The position numbers and the translations under genes were made by a program. The notes below the pieces were generated by a model. The model had not been told where the DNA came from, searched no databases, and worked only from the letters and a program-made list of their open reading frames with translations. This document shows positions 44,725 through 52,204 of a DNA stretch of 64,000 nucleotides, one piece after another. This DNA is from Cyanobacteria bacterium SIG27 (GTDB lineage Bacteria > Cyanobacteriota > Vampirovibrionia > Gastranaerophilales > Gastranaerophilaceae). The stretch is taken from contig SUTT01000003.1 of the NCBI GenBank assembly GCA_015152565.1, positions 21,424 through 85,423 on the forward strand, read 5' to 3'. Each line of letters starts with the position of its first letter. The stretch's first letter is position 1.

Positions 44725-44880
44725 ATGCAAAAACTTCATATGGATTCTAAATCTGTTATCGAAGATTGTTTGCAAGATTTGTATGTTGATTGGGAAGGAA
44801 TTAAGCAAGGATTAAAAGGTGGCGTGTGTGAAGTTAGAGCAATAGAAATGGAAGAAAAGTTTAGATATAATAAAAAATAA
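44725..44880 (+). CDS. Small hypothetical ORF, possibly a gene fragment
   Basis: 51 codons from ATG 44725. It begins M-Q-K-L-H-M-D-S-K-S-V-I-E-D-C-L-Q-D-L-Y-V and ends E-M-E-E-K-F-R-Y-N-K-K. It reads like a real helical, charged protein. The same frame is open for about 65 nt upstream without a start codon, so it may be the 3' end of a degraded gene. There is no SD. Nothing identifies its function; it lies in the islet 15 nt before the next small gene. Confidence 0.35.
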   Translation: MQKLHMDSKSVIEDCLQDLYVDWEGIKQGLKGGVCEVRAIEMEEKFRYNKK

Positions 44881-44895
44881 AAACAGGGTTAAATT

Positions 44896-45159
44896 ATGAA
44901 AAATAAATCAAAAATTTTTATATACATTTTACTTATTTCAATGATTTTATTCTTGAAAAATATGTCTAATTTATTTAAAAGTGATTATTGCCTAGAAGAT
45001 GGCGATTGCAAAGCAGGAAGAATAATTATAATTAACAACAAGGAAATTTTAATCGATAAAAATTCTTGCATTGAAAATAATTGGGATTGGTATGAAAAAA
45101 GCCAATATTGCAAAATAAAAAATGTAAAATTTCACCCAAAAGAAATTATTTATGAATAA
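44896..45159 (+). CDS. Small single-pass membrane or exported Cys-containing protein
   Basis: 87 residues. The N-terminal hydrophobic helix (about 7-22, I-F-I-Y-I-L-L-I-S-M-I-L-F-L) after a basic start serves as signal anchor. The rest is hydrophilic with four cysteines (C-L-E-D-G-D-C-K, then S-C-I-E-N-N-W and Y-C-K), probably outside the membrane. AGGG is a weak SD. It belongs to the islet between the tRNA-Ala relic and tRNA-Ala. Unrecognised. Confidence 0.55.
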   Translation: MKNKSKIFIYILLISMILFLKNMSNLFKSDYCLEDGDCKAGRIIIINNKEILIDKNSCIENNWDWYEKSQYCKIKNVKFHPKEIIYE

Positions 45160-45163
45160 TGCA

Positions 45164-45519
45164 TTAAGTAGTTATCCCATCAGACGCAAATATTAAAAAC
45201 AAAAATGCAATACAAAAAATAGAAAGAATTGAATAAAAAATTATACTAATTAAATTCAAAATCAATTTTTCATCATCTTTTTTGGTTTTGTTTTTCTTAA
45301 ATAGACTTACAATAAATGCAAGGAAAATTTTTATAAAAGTAATCAGATAAATAAAACTTCCAAAAAGCGAAGTAAAAAAAGCTAAATGAAAAAAGTTTTA
45401 GAAATTTTTTCTGAAATTTGAATAAAACTAAGAGAAAATATAATAGACAACAATGGTAATAAAATACAAGAAATATTAATTAAAGTAGCATATTTAAAAA
45501 TTTTATCAACTTTATTCAT
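45164..45519 (-). pseudogene. Frameshifted small integral membrane protein
   Basis: Reading from ATG 45519 gives M-N-K-V-D-K-I-F-K-Y-A and stops after 45 residues at a TAG. Adding one T to the six-T run (plus-strand A run 45389-45394) joins it to a second open frame, F-H-L-A-F-F-T-S-L-F-G-S through K-K-D-D-E-K to F-A-S-D-G-I-T-T. The result is a coherent protein of about 117 residues with four hydrophobic helices. So this is either a recently broken gene, a slippery-site frameshift or a sequencing error. It lies directly downstream of the tRNA-Ala terminator, in the islet. Confidence 0.65.
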
Positions 45520-45538
45520 AATTTGATTATAGCACACT

Positions 45539-45574
45539 AAAAAACCGCTGAAGTTTTGATTCTTCAACGGTTTT
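45539..45574 (-). terminator. Terminator of tRNA-Ala
   Basis: On the minus strand AAAACCGTTGAAG pairs with CTTCAGCGGTTTT (one wobble) around an 8-nt loop, then a T run; it begins right after the tRNA CCA end. Confidence 0.88.
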
Positions 45575-45575
45575 G

Positions 45576-45651
45576 TGGTGGAGGTTAGGAGATTCGAACT
45601 CCTGACCCCCTGCGTGCAAAGCAGGTGCTCTACCAGCTGAGCTAAACCCCC
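45576..45651 (-). tRNA. tRNA-Ala (anticodon TGC)
   Basis: 76 nt including an encoded CCA. The acceptor GGGGGTT/AACCTCC contains the G3-U70 pair that defines alanine tRNA. Anticodon arm CTGC-TTTGCAC-GCAG gives TGC. T-loop TTCGAAT. D-arm GCTCAGCTGGTAGAGC. Its 5' end is partly duplicated upstream at 45736-45752 and its 3' end at 44514-44534. Confidence 0.97.
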
Positions 45652-45752
45652 ACGAATGTTATTAAATTTTCATTATTGCCAGCTGGCAGAGCACCCGACG
45701 GTGCATTATTTATTGAGAAACAAGTTTCTCTGGGGCAGCTAGCTAAACCCCC
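45652..45752 (-). repeat. tRNA-Ala mimic element in the tRNA-Ala leader
   Basis: In tRNA orientation: a copy of the tRNA 5' end (45736-45752, 17 of 18 bases with one deletion), a hairpin GAGAAAC/GTTTCTC (45715-45730) and a hairpin GCACC/GGTGC. Then come an inverted copy of the D-arm (45680-45695, CAGCTGGCAGAGCACC, 15 of 16) and the intact tRNA. The 5' copy and the inverted D-arm can pair with each other. All of it lies between promoter and tRNA, so it is probably transcribed. Confidence 0.75.
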
Positions 45753-45783
45753 ATGAGGTCAGTCCAATTTGGACAATTATGAT

Positions 45784-45810
45784 ATTATACAAAACAAAAA
45801 AAATAATCAA
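45784..45810 (-). promoter_or_regulatory. Promoter of tRNA-Ala
   Basis: Minus-strand TTGATT (45805-45810), 15-nt T-rich spacer, TATAAT (45784-45789). The stretch CTTGATTATTTTTTTTG matches the tRNA-Gly promoter exactly. The start site would be about 125 nt before the tRNA. Confidence 0.6.
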
Positions 45811-45862
45811 GTATTTTTTTAAATTTTTTTTAAATATTTTTAAAATATGTTAATATAATCCT

Positions 45863-46834
45863 ATGAAAATCACTAGAACTATCATCAAAGAGCCAAAAAT
45901 ATCTCTAATTATCACCTATTATAATCTTGGAAAATATATTAAAGACTGCGTTTTTTCAATTTTAAACCAAGAATATCAAAATTTTGAAATAATAATTATA
46001 AACGATGGTTCAAACGAAGAAAATTCAAACATTCTTCAAGAATTAAACAATGAAAAAATCAAAATCATAAACCTAACTGAAAATATCGGACAACTTTTAG
46101 CTTTTGAAGAAGGGCTTAAAGCCGCAGCTGGTGAATTTATCTGTATGATTGATGCAGATGATATTTTATTACCAAATTATTTAAAAACTCTCTTATATGC
46201 TCATTTAAACAATAATTTTGCATTAATAAGTGCTTCAAGCGGCGAAATTAATGAAAACGGCGAAGTTACTTCTCTAAAATCACCAAACAACCCATTGTAT
46301 AATCAACAAAAACAAATTAACTATAAAGACATTGAAAATATTTCAAATAACAGTGAAAAATTCACTCTAAAAGAAAACAAAGAACCTTTTGGAATATGGA
46401 ATTGGAACGCTTCAACCTCCGGAATGTTTAGAAAAAGCGCTCTTGAAATTTTAAACTACTTCCCAAACAAAAACTATTGGAAAACAGGTGCTGATAAAGT
46501 TGTTTTTTCTTTATTAGATTTAGTCGGTTCTTCCGCCAATATAGGTGCTGTTTGTTATTTATATCGCCACCATAGCGCCAATAATTCTCAAACAACCTTA
46601 ACCACCGGAAAGAAAAGATATTTAAATGAAAATTACATTAAAAAACTAATTGCTTGGAATAAAAAACTAAGGCTAGACACTTTAAAAATGTTTTTAAAAA
46701 ACAAAAAAGAATTAGCTAAAAAATATAATAAAACCGATTATCTTAAAATGTTTTTAAAGGTTGTATTTTGCTTTAATATAAAATTTTGCGCAAAAGTTAT
46801 AAAAACCTTTGCGCATAAAATAATTAAAATTTAA
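45863..46834 (+). CDS. Family 2 glycosyltransferase
   Basis: 323 residues. The GT-A domain starts P-K-I-S-L-I-I-T-Y-Y-N-L-G-K-Y-I near 11-26 and continues with V-F-S-I-L-N-Q-E-Y-Q-N-F-E-I-I-I-I-N-D-G-S. The metal-binding C-M-I-D-A-D-D lies near 93-99. A C-terminal basic region (K-rich, 270-323) may touch the membrane. It transfers a sugar from a nucleotide donor, probably to a surface glycan; acceptor unknown. TATAAT lies only 3 nt before the ATG with no SD, so the true start may be elsewhere or the hexamer is not a promoter. Confidence 0.88.
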   Translation: MKITRTIIKEPKISLIITYYNLGKYIKDCVFSILNQEYQNFEIIIINDGSNEENSNILQELNNEKIKIINLTENIGQLLAFEEGLKAAAGEFICMIDADDILLPNYLKTLLYAHLNNNFALISASSGEINENGEVTSLKSPNNPLYNQQKQINYKDIENISNNSEKFTLKENKEPFGIWNWNASTSGMFRKSALEILNYFPNKNYWKTGADKVVFSLLDLVGSSANIGAVCYLYRHHSANNSQTTLTTGKKRYLNENYIKKLIAWNKKLRLDTLKMFLKNKKELAKKYNKTDYLKMFLKVVFCFNIKFCAKVIKTFAHKIIKI

Positions 46835-46843
46835 CAATACAAA

Positions 46844-47041
46844 TTAAGCAATAATATCAAGCTTTTGACCAGCCCCTTGCATAGGGATTTGGTTTTTAAC
46901 TTGGTTAGATGTCGTATTTGCTACGGCATTATTTTGCTTTTGCACTGTTTGAGAATTTCTTGACATCATATTTTCATAAACATCACGAGGTGCAGCCTCT
47001 GCCATAAATGAAATTGACGTTTGAGCTAATCTTTGAATCAT
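46844..47041 (-). CDS. Small hypothetical protein, weakly YjfB-like
   Basis: 65 residues, Asn/Gln-rich: M-I-Q-R-L-A-Q-T-S-I-S-F-M-A-E-A-A at the start and G-A-G-Q-K-L-D-I-I-A at the end. The G-x-x-(L/I)-D-I-x-A end and length recall the YjfB family of putative motility proteins, but the match is too short to rely on. A strong SD (AAGGAG, 5 nt before ATG) argues that it is expressed. It lies convergent with the glycosyltransferase; the thioredoxin gene lies downstream of its promoter side on the same strand. Confidence 0.55.
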   Translation of the reverse strand: MIQRLAQTSISFMAEAAPRDVYENMMSRNSQTVQKQNNAVANTTSNQVKNQIPMQGAGQKLDIIA

Positions 47042-47154
47042 TCTATCTCCTTAACAACACAATTATTTAAAACAGCTGAAAAACTAAATTTGCTTTCAAG
47101 AAGTTAATTATAACACATGCTTTTTTAAAGGTAAAATCAATCTTTAGAATGAAA

Positions 47155-47457
47155 TTATAAATAGCTTGTCAATTTATCAAGCATTTGATTTTTGTTGTGG
47201 AAGCCTGCAAATTGCGCACTTGCAACCCCATTTTTAAAAAGAATAAAACTTGGAAAACCCGATATTCCAAATTTTTGCGCAATGTCTGGATATTTATCGC
47301 AATCTAATTTGCCAATCCACATCCCGCCCTCGCTTAGTTCTTCTAAAATCGGGTTTTGATTAGAGCAAAATTTGCACCAAGTTGTATAAAAATCAACCAA
47401 TTTTAAACCAGATGATGTTTCTTTTGTAAAATTTTCATTATTTAATTCAACAATCAT
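47155..47457 (-). CDS. Thioredoxin-like protein with CKFC active site
   Basis: 100 residues, the thioredoxin length. It has V-D-F-Y-T-T-W-C-K-F-C near 21-31 with the redox pair C28-x2-C31, then L-D-C-D-K-Y-P-D-I-A and the cis-Pro loop G-F-P-S-F-I-L-F-K-N-G. Canonical thioredoxin has W-C-G-P-C; the CKFC pair implies a different redox potential or partner. AAAGGAG stands 7 nt before the ATG. Monocistronic, divergent from the tmRNA gene. Confidence 0.9.
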   Translation of the reverse strand: MIVELNNENFTKETSSGLKLVDFYTTWCKFCSNQNPILEELSEGGMWIGKLDCDKYPDIAQKFGISGFPSFILFKNGVASAQFAGFHNKNQMLDKLTSYL

Positions 47458-47523
47458 TTTTTTCTCCTTTTAAAATATTTTACATGATTTTTAAAGTTTT
47501 TATATTGCCATTTTTGGGAATTG

Positions 47524-47552
47524 TTGAATTAGCTTAAATTACGTGTTATAAA
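47524..47552 (+). promoter_or_regulatory. Promoter of tmRNA
   Basis: TTGAAT (47524-47529), 17-nt spacer, TATAAA (47547-47552) with an upstream TG (extended -10). The start site would be about 22 nt before the mature 5' end. Confidence 0.55.
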
Positions 47553-47580
47553 TATATAACGAACTTTGATAATTAAATAT

Positions 47581-47966
47581 GGGGGTGTAAAGGTTTCGAC
47601 GGGATGAAGTTTATCATCTGGGCGGCATTTCAAGCTGAATAACTTGTCAAACTTTTCAAAAAAATAAACGCTAATAACGTTGTAAAAGCTGATTTTGCTC
47701 CAAGAGCAATCGCTGCATAGTTTCAGCGACAGCCACTCATCTAGCCCAACTTGCCGGTTAGCTGGGTAAATTATGCAAGTCGTGTTTACGTTTTGTTTAG
47801 TGGCGTAAAGACGTATTTAGCTAGACAAAGTTGGTAGTCTTTAAAACGACCTTTGAGCTAGTTTTCGGTTGGGGTAATTTTCCGATAGCTCGAGATTAAA
47901 GTGCCTATGAATGTAGATGTTCATTTGGTATCATTTCGGACGCGAGTTCAATTCTCGCCACCTCCA
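47581..47966 (+). ncRNA. ssrA: Transfer-messenger RNA
   Basis: The 5' end GGGGGTGTAAAGGTTTCGACGGG and 3' end GCGAGTTCAATTCTCGCCACCTCCA form the tRNA-like domain, with the alanine G-U pair in GGGGGTG/CACCTCC. The tag reading frame runs GCT 47670 to TAG 47718 and encodes ANNVVKADFAPRAIAA, ending in the expected hydrophobic A-A. The ANN-V-V start resembles cyanobacterial tags. CCA is not encoded after the discriminator A (TAC follows). Pseudoknot stems fill the middle. It rescues stalled ribosomes and tags the products for ClpXP-type proteolysis; clpX and clpP are also in this window. Confidence 0.96.
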
Positions 47967-47974
47967 TACTTTTT

Positions 47975-48009
47975 GCACTAAAATCTTAGTGCGTTGCACT
48001 AGATTTTAG
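47975..48009 (+). terminator. Overlapping hairpins after tmRNA (probable terminator)
   Basis: Two mutually exclusive stems: GCACTA/TAGTGC (47975-47992) and CTAAAATCT (47978-47986) with AGATTTTAG (48001-48009). A run of A, not T, follows, so termination here is not certain and read-through into the next element is possible. Confidence 0.5.
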
Positions 48010-48016
48010 AAAAAAA

Positions 48017-48140
48017 GCCATGGTGTGTGAACATTTGCACAGCAAGCGTTGAGCTTGGTGGGCTAATGTGAAACCGTACCTATGCGACGTAGAAATTTGC
48101 AAAGCAAATTTTACAGGAGCATTCTCTGGACCATAGCGGA
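48017..48140 (+). repeat. GC-rich hairpin island, copy D (tmRNA-yebC spacer)
   Basis: Core ACCTATGCGACGTAG (48078-48092), variable hairpin AAATTTGC-AAA-GCAAATTT (48093-48111), then TACAGGAGC (48112-48120). An outer stem GCCATGGT (about 48017-48024) with ACCATAGC (about 48130-48137) encloses the element. A further GC-rich stretch with GTGT/ACAC reaches about 48184. The remaining spacer to yebC is AT-rich and featureless except for the SD. Confidence 0.75.
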
Positions 48141-48353
48141 TTTTAACTAGGGCGCCGTGTGAGCTTCGGCAGACAGAGTAACACTGGATTTTTAATAAGA
48201 AAAATTATGAGTAAATTTCTTTCCCCTCTTTTAATTGTTCAACTCAACCTATTAAAATTTAATTAAATTTTAACCAATTTTAATTTTCCTTTTATTGCCA
48301 ATCGTTTTTTACCATGGTTTAATTAAAAATGTATAGCTAAAAAAGGAAGCATA

Positions 48354-49148
48354 ATGTCAGGACATTCTAAGTGGGCAAATATCAAACATAAAAAAGCTAA
48401 AACGGATGCTGCTCGTGGGGTTAGTTTTGCTAAGTTTTCAAGAGAAATCATCATGGCGGCTAAAATTGGTGGTGGTGATATAAATGGAAACTTTCGTTTA
48501 AGAACAGCTGTTGAAAAAGCAAAAGCTGGCGGACTTCCAAATGATACAATTAAGCGTGCAATCGATAAAGGTTGTGGCAACTTAGGTTCTGATAATTACG
48601 AAGAAATTACATACGAAGGCTATGGTGCAGGTGGTGTTGCAATTTTTATTGAAGCAGCAACAGATAACAGAAACAGAACCGCAGGAGATATCAGAAGCTA
48701 TTTTACAAAATTTGGCGGAAATTTAGGGGAAACCGGCTGTGTTGGTTGGATTTTTGAACCTTGTGCAATGATATCTATTGATAAACCTGTTGAAGCAGAT
48801 AAACGTTCAAAAGAAGTTGTTAAAATGTTTGATTTTGATAAACTTTTAGAAGATTCAATGGAATTTGATCCATTGGATGTCTTTGAAGATGCTGATGAAG
48901 ATGACTATAAAATTAAAACAAGCGTAGAAAACTTTGAAGCAACTGTTAAAGGGCTAGAAAACCTTGGCTATACTTTAAAAAGTGCCGATTATACAAGAAT
49001 TCCATCTAATTCATGCGAGATAACTGACGCTGCAATTGCTAAAAAAGTTATGCTTTTACTTGAAAAACTTGATGAGCATGATGATGTTCAAAATGTTTAT
49101 TCTAATTTTGAAGCAAATGACGAAATTTTGGCTTCACTTGATGTATAG
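48354..49148 (+). CDS. yebC: YebC/PmpR family protein
   Basis: 264 residues (family usually 240-250). It opens M-S-G-H-S-K-W-A-N-I-K-H-K-K-A-K-T-D-A-A-R-G and has G-G-L-P-N-D-T-I-K-R-A-I near 59-70 and Y-E-G-Y-G-A-G-G-V-A-I. The C-terminal domain ends in V-Q-N-V-Y-S-N-F-E. YebC proteins were long called transcription regulators; recent work on YebC/TACO1-type proteins links some of them to translation of polyproline stretches. The extra length sits in the acidic region near 160-185. AAGGAAG precedes the ATG. Confidence 0.94.
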   Translation: MSGHSKWANIKHKKAKTDAARGVSFAKFSREIIMAAKIGGGDINGNFRLRTAVEKAKAGGLPNDTIKRAIDKGCGNLGSDNYEEITYEGYGAGGVAIFIEAATDNRNRTAGDIRSYFTKFGGNLGETGCVGWIFEPCAMISIDKPVEADKRSKEVVKMFDFDKLLEDSMEFDPLDVFEDADEDDYKIKTSVENFEATVKGLENLGYTLKSADYTRIPSNSCEITDAAIAKKVMLLLEKLDEHDDVQNVYSNFEANDEILASLDV

Positions 49149-49165
49149 TTAATTATAGGAAGTTT

Positions 49166-50164
49166 ATGATAGAAATTATACCAAGTACGATATTTATGAT
49201 TATAGGGTTTTTATTATCCCTGTATGCATGTGTATCAAACGATGCAATTCAAACGCTTGGAACTTTTTTAAACACTACGAAAGAAAGACCTGTTTGGCAA
49301 ATTTGGCTTTACGTTAGTTTAGTTATGATAATAACTTTTGTCAGCGGGTGGATAATAAATGATGGAGATATGGCATTTGGAAGATTAGACAGAATTCCAC
49401 ATGCGCAAGCATTTTACTGGTGGCATATTCTTCCGCCATTAATTCTTTTGTATTTAACTCGAAAAGGAATACCTGTTGCTACTGCATTTTTAATAATCAG
49501 CATTTTTTCTGCTCCAAAAGTAATTGGCTTGATGGTTGCTAAATCTTTTGTTGGTTATGTTATAGCTTTAATTTCATCAATGATTTTATATTTTTTCATC
49601 GCAAGAAGTGTAGAAAAAATATTTTTATATATGAAAAATAAACCCATATCAAAGCCTTGGGTTGTTGCAAAATGGCTTTCTACTGCTTTCTTGTGGAGTG
49701 CGTGGCTGTTGCAAGATGGAGCAGTTTTATTTGTTTATCTTCCAAGGCAATTGAACTTATGGCAGATGATTCTTAGCTTATCAATCTTTGCAGGGTTGTT
49801 GTATATTCTTTGTTATAGACGTGGTGGAGAAATTCAAAACATTGTTAAACTTAAAACAAATACTCAAGATCCACGAAGTGCAACTATAATAGATTGCGTG
49901 TATGCTGCTATTTTGATTTATTTCCAAACAGTAAACAATATTCCAATGTCAACCACTTGGGTTTTCTTGGGGGTTTTAGCAGGTAGGGAAATTGCTCTAT
50001 ATAACCGTTTGAGATTTATTACAGAGAAAAAAGTTTATAAACACTTAATTAAAGACTTAACCAAAGCAATTGTAGGGCTTGTTGTTTCAATTGCAGTTGT
50101 GTTTATTTTAAACAATCACAAAGAAATTATTGATACATTAATGCACTACGTTAGTTTGCATTAA
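49166..50164 (+). CDS. PiT-like integral membrane protein (probable anion permease)
   Basis: 332 residues, about nine or ten transmembrane segments. Two short motifs match the duplicated signature of PiT phosphate permeases: S-N-D-A-I-Q-T-L-G-T-F near 24-34 (N-D-x-x-x-x-x-G) and P-M-S-T-T-W-V-F-L-G-V-L-A-G near 257-270 (P-V-S-T-T-H in PiT). Otherwise the protein is divergent and lacks the long central loop. GGAAG precedes the ATG, 17 nt after yebC. Its 3' end overlaps the convergent Fe-S gene by 27 bp. Substrate is inferred only. Confidence 0.65.
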   Translation: MIEIIPSTIFMIIGFLLSLYACVSNDAIQTLGTFLNTTKERPVWQIWLYVSLVMIITFVSGWIINDGDMAFGRLDRIPHAQAFYWWHILPPLILLYLTRKGIPVATAFLIISIFSAPKVIGLMVAKSFVGYVIALISSMILYFFIARSVEKIFLYMKNKPISKPWVVAKWLSTAFLWSAWLLQDGAVLFVYLPRQLNLWQMILSLSIFAGLLYILCYRRGGEIQNIVKLKTNTQDPRSATIIDCVYAAILIYFQTVNNIPMSTTWVFLGVLAGREIALYNRLRFITEKKVYKHLIKDLTKAIVGLVVSIAVVFILNNHKEIIDTLMHYVSLH

Positions 50165-51187
50165 TTCGTTATCAATAAAATCTCTTAGCTCTAATGTTTT
50201 TTTGAAATTAAAAGACATTATTTGATTAAATCTAAGCCCCATAGTGCAAGAAGGACATGAGGTTAAGATTAAATCTGCCTTTATATTTTTAATGTCTTGC
50301 GCTTTTTTAAAGGCGATTTTAGTAGCTATAATTGGGTGATAAAGAAAATAGCTGCCACCAAAACCACAGCAAGAATTTATGTTTTCAAGGGGAACATATT
50401 TTATTCCGTTAATATTTGATAAAAAAGCTTCAATTTTTTCAAAGTCAGTTTTGCTTAAATGACAAGGCTTATGAAAAGTTATAATTTTATTTTTGTATTT
50501 TGAATTTGGTTTTAGCTCAAAGTTGTTTTTAAAATCTGTTATAAAAATAAGTTTTTCTTTATCTTCTTTTGTTAATTCTTGATAATTTTCAACTGCGGAT
50601 TTGCAGCTGGCACAATCAAAAATAACCTTAGAAGCTTTTTTGATTAATTCAATATTTTTCTTTTTAACTTTATCGTAGTTTTTTAAATCACCACAGGTTA
50701 AATAAGGCAAACCACAGCAAGAAAAATCAGGATTAGATAACAATTCATCAAGATATGTTTTTTTGTGTTGAGCTTTTGCAATACAGCCTTTAAAGTATAG
50801 AACATTAGAGTTTAAATTGTTTTTTGATGTTTTTTTAAATAAGTTTATAAAATATAAAACTTTAATTGGTATTAATTTTGTTGCTAAAAGCAATCTTTGG
50901 CTAATTTTAGATGGATTTAATTTAGCATTTTTATATGCAAAAATCGAACTTGTTTTAACGCCAGAGGGGCAATTTGTTTCGCATTTTGAACAGTTTAAAC
51001 AAATTTTTAAATCTTTTTTAATTTCTTTTTGTGAAAGATGATTTTTCTCGTAGCCTAATAACTTGCAAATTAGCCCTCGAGCAGTGTTGTTTTCATCTTT
51101 TTTAATTTCATAAATCGGACAATTTTGAACACATAAAGCGCAACGAGCGCATTTTTGAATATTCTTTTTTATCTCATCATCAAGCAT
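50138..51187 (-). CDS. GlcF/GlpC/HdrB-like iron-sulfur oxidoreductase subunit
   Basis: 349 residues. Two ferredoxin-type clusters are at the N-terminus: C13-x2-C16-x2-C19-x3-C23-P, and C-L-N-C-S-K-C-E-T-N-C-P near 66-77. Two CCG-type domains follow (F-S-C-C-G-L-P-Y and S-C-C-G-F-G-G-S-Y), as in glycolate oxidase GlcF, anaerobic glycerol-3-phosphate dehydrogenase subunit C and heterodisulfide reductase B. It passes electrons from a partner dehydrogenase; the flavoprotein partner is not adjacent. It is divergent from two zinc dehydrogenases (24 bp between starts), which may share its promoter region. Confidence 0.82.
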   Translation of the reverse strand: MLDDEIKKNIQKCARCALCVQNCPIYEIKKDENNTARGLICKLLGYEKNHLSQKEIKKDLKICLNCSKCETNCPSGVKTSSIFAYKNAKLNPSKISQRLLLATKLIPIKVLYFINLFKKTSKNNLNSNVLYFKGCIAKAQHKKTYLDELLSNPDFSCCGLPYLTCGDLKNYDKVKKKNIELIKKASKVIFDCASCKSAVENYQELTKEDKEKLIFITDFKNNFELKPNSKYKNKIITFHKPCHLSKTDFEKIEAFLSNINGIKYVPLENINSCCGFGGSYFLYHPIIATKIAFKKAQDIKNIKADLILTSCPSCTMGLRFNQIMSFNFKKTLELRDFIDNELMQTNVVH

Positions 51188-51211
51188 AGTTTATAGTATA
51201 ATTTAAAAGTT

Positions 51212-52204
51212 ATGAAAAGTGCAAAATTAATCAATGGAAAAATTGAAATAATTGATGTTTTTAAACCGATTTTAACTTCAAAAGGGGCGATAATTCGAGT
51301 TCTTGGCTGTGGGCTTTGTGGGTCTGATATTGTTAAAATTAAACATGCAACCCCTGAAAATGAAGATAAAATTATCTTGGGACACGAAGTTGTTGGTGTT
51401 ATTGAAGATATTAATGTAAAAGTGAAAAATTTAAAAATGGGTGATGTTGTTGCTCTTGGTCATCATTATCCTTGTTTAGATAAGCAAAATTGTCAATTTT
51501 GCAAAAATGAGTCTTATTCAATGTGTCCAACTTTTAAAAGCTCAAACATTTATCCTGCTGGATTTAGTGAATATATTAAAGTGGATGAAAATCATTTAAG
51601 ACACACAGTTTATCGAATGAATCCATATTTAAAAGATGATGAAAAAGCATTTCTTGAACCGCTTTCTTGCTGTTTAAGAGCAATTAGGCGAGCAGGATAT
51701 AATTATGATAACGATAATTCTAACCATAGCGCTTTAGTTATTGGACTTGGTTCTATCGGGCTTTTAATGCTAAAAGGGCTGAGGGCATTTAAAGTTAATG
51801 CTTTTGGGTTTGATATTTCTCAAGAACGTTCAATTAAAGCAGCAAGTCAAGGGTTTTGTTTTGATGCTAATAAAAAATATGACACAGTATTTTTAACAGC
51901 AGGCTCAGATAAAGCTATTAAAACAGCGCTTGAAAACGTTGTTGATGGCGGAAAAATTGTCGTTTTTTCATCTGTTAAAGACGATTTAGCCGGTTTTTCA
52001 AACAATGACATTTATTATAGGGAATTAAGCATTATTTCAAGCTATTCTCCATCAATGGATGATATCAAACTGAGTGCCGAACTTTTAAATAATAAAGTTG
52101 TAGAAGTTTCAAATTTATCTACCCATTATTCCCTTGACAATTTAGCTAAAGCAGTTGATGATAGTATCAAAGGGAATGTTTTTAAGGCTTATATTGAGAT
52201 ATGA
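51212..52204 (+). CDS. Zinc-dependent MDR alcohol/polyol dehydrogenase
   Basis: 330 residues. Catalytic zinc region G-C-G-L-C-G-S-D near 32-39 and G-H-E-V-V-G; structural zinc lobe with C-x6-C-x2-C-x7-C (C-L-D-K-Q-N-C-Q-F-C then C-P); NAD fold V-I-G-L-G-S-I-G-L-L near residue 180. Substrate unknown. TATAAT (51197-51202) lies 9 nt before the ATG, giving a 3-4 nt leader at most, without SD. Its stop overlaps the next start by 4 nt (ATGA), so the two dehydrogenases are coupled. Confidence 0.88.
   Translation: MKSAKLINGKIEIIDVFKPILTSKGAIIRVLGCGLCGSDIVKIKHATPENEDKIILGHEVVGVIEDINVKVKNLKMGDVVALGHHYPCLDKQNCQFCKNESYSMCPTFKSSNIYPAGFSEYIKVDENHLRHTVYRMNPYLKDDEKAFLEPLSCCLRAIRRAGYNYDNDNSNHSALVIGLGSIGLLMLKGLRAFKVNAFGFDISQERSIKAASQGFCFDANKKYDTVFLTAGSDKAIKTALENVVDGGKIVVFSSVKDDLAGFSNNDIYYRELSIISSYSPSMDDIKLSAELLNNKVVEVSNLSTHYSLDNLAKAVDDSIKGNVFKAYIEI

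Noticed and set aside
45854..45859. TATAAT as promoter of the glycosyltransferase
   Set aside because: It ends 3 nt before the ATG, so a transcript from it would start inside the gene; kept only as a caution about the start.
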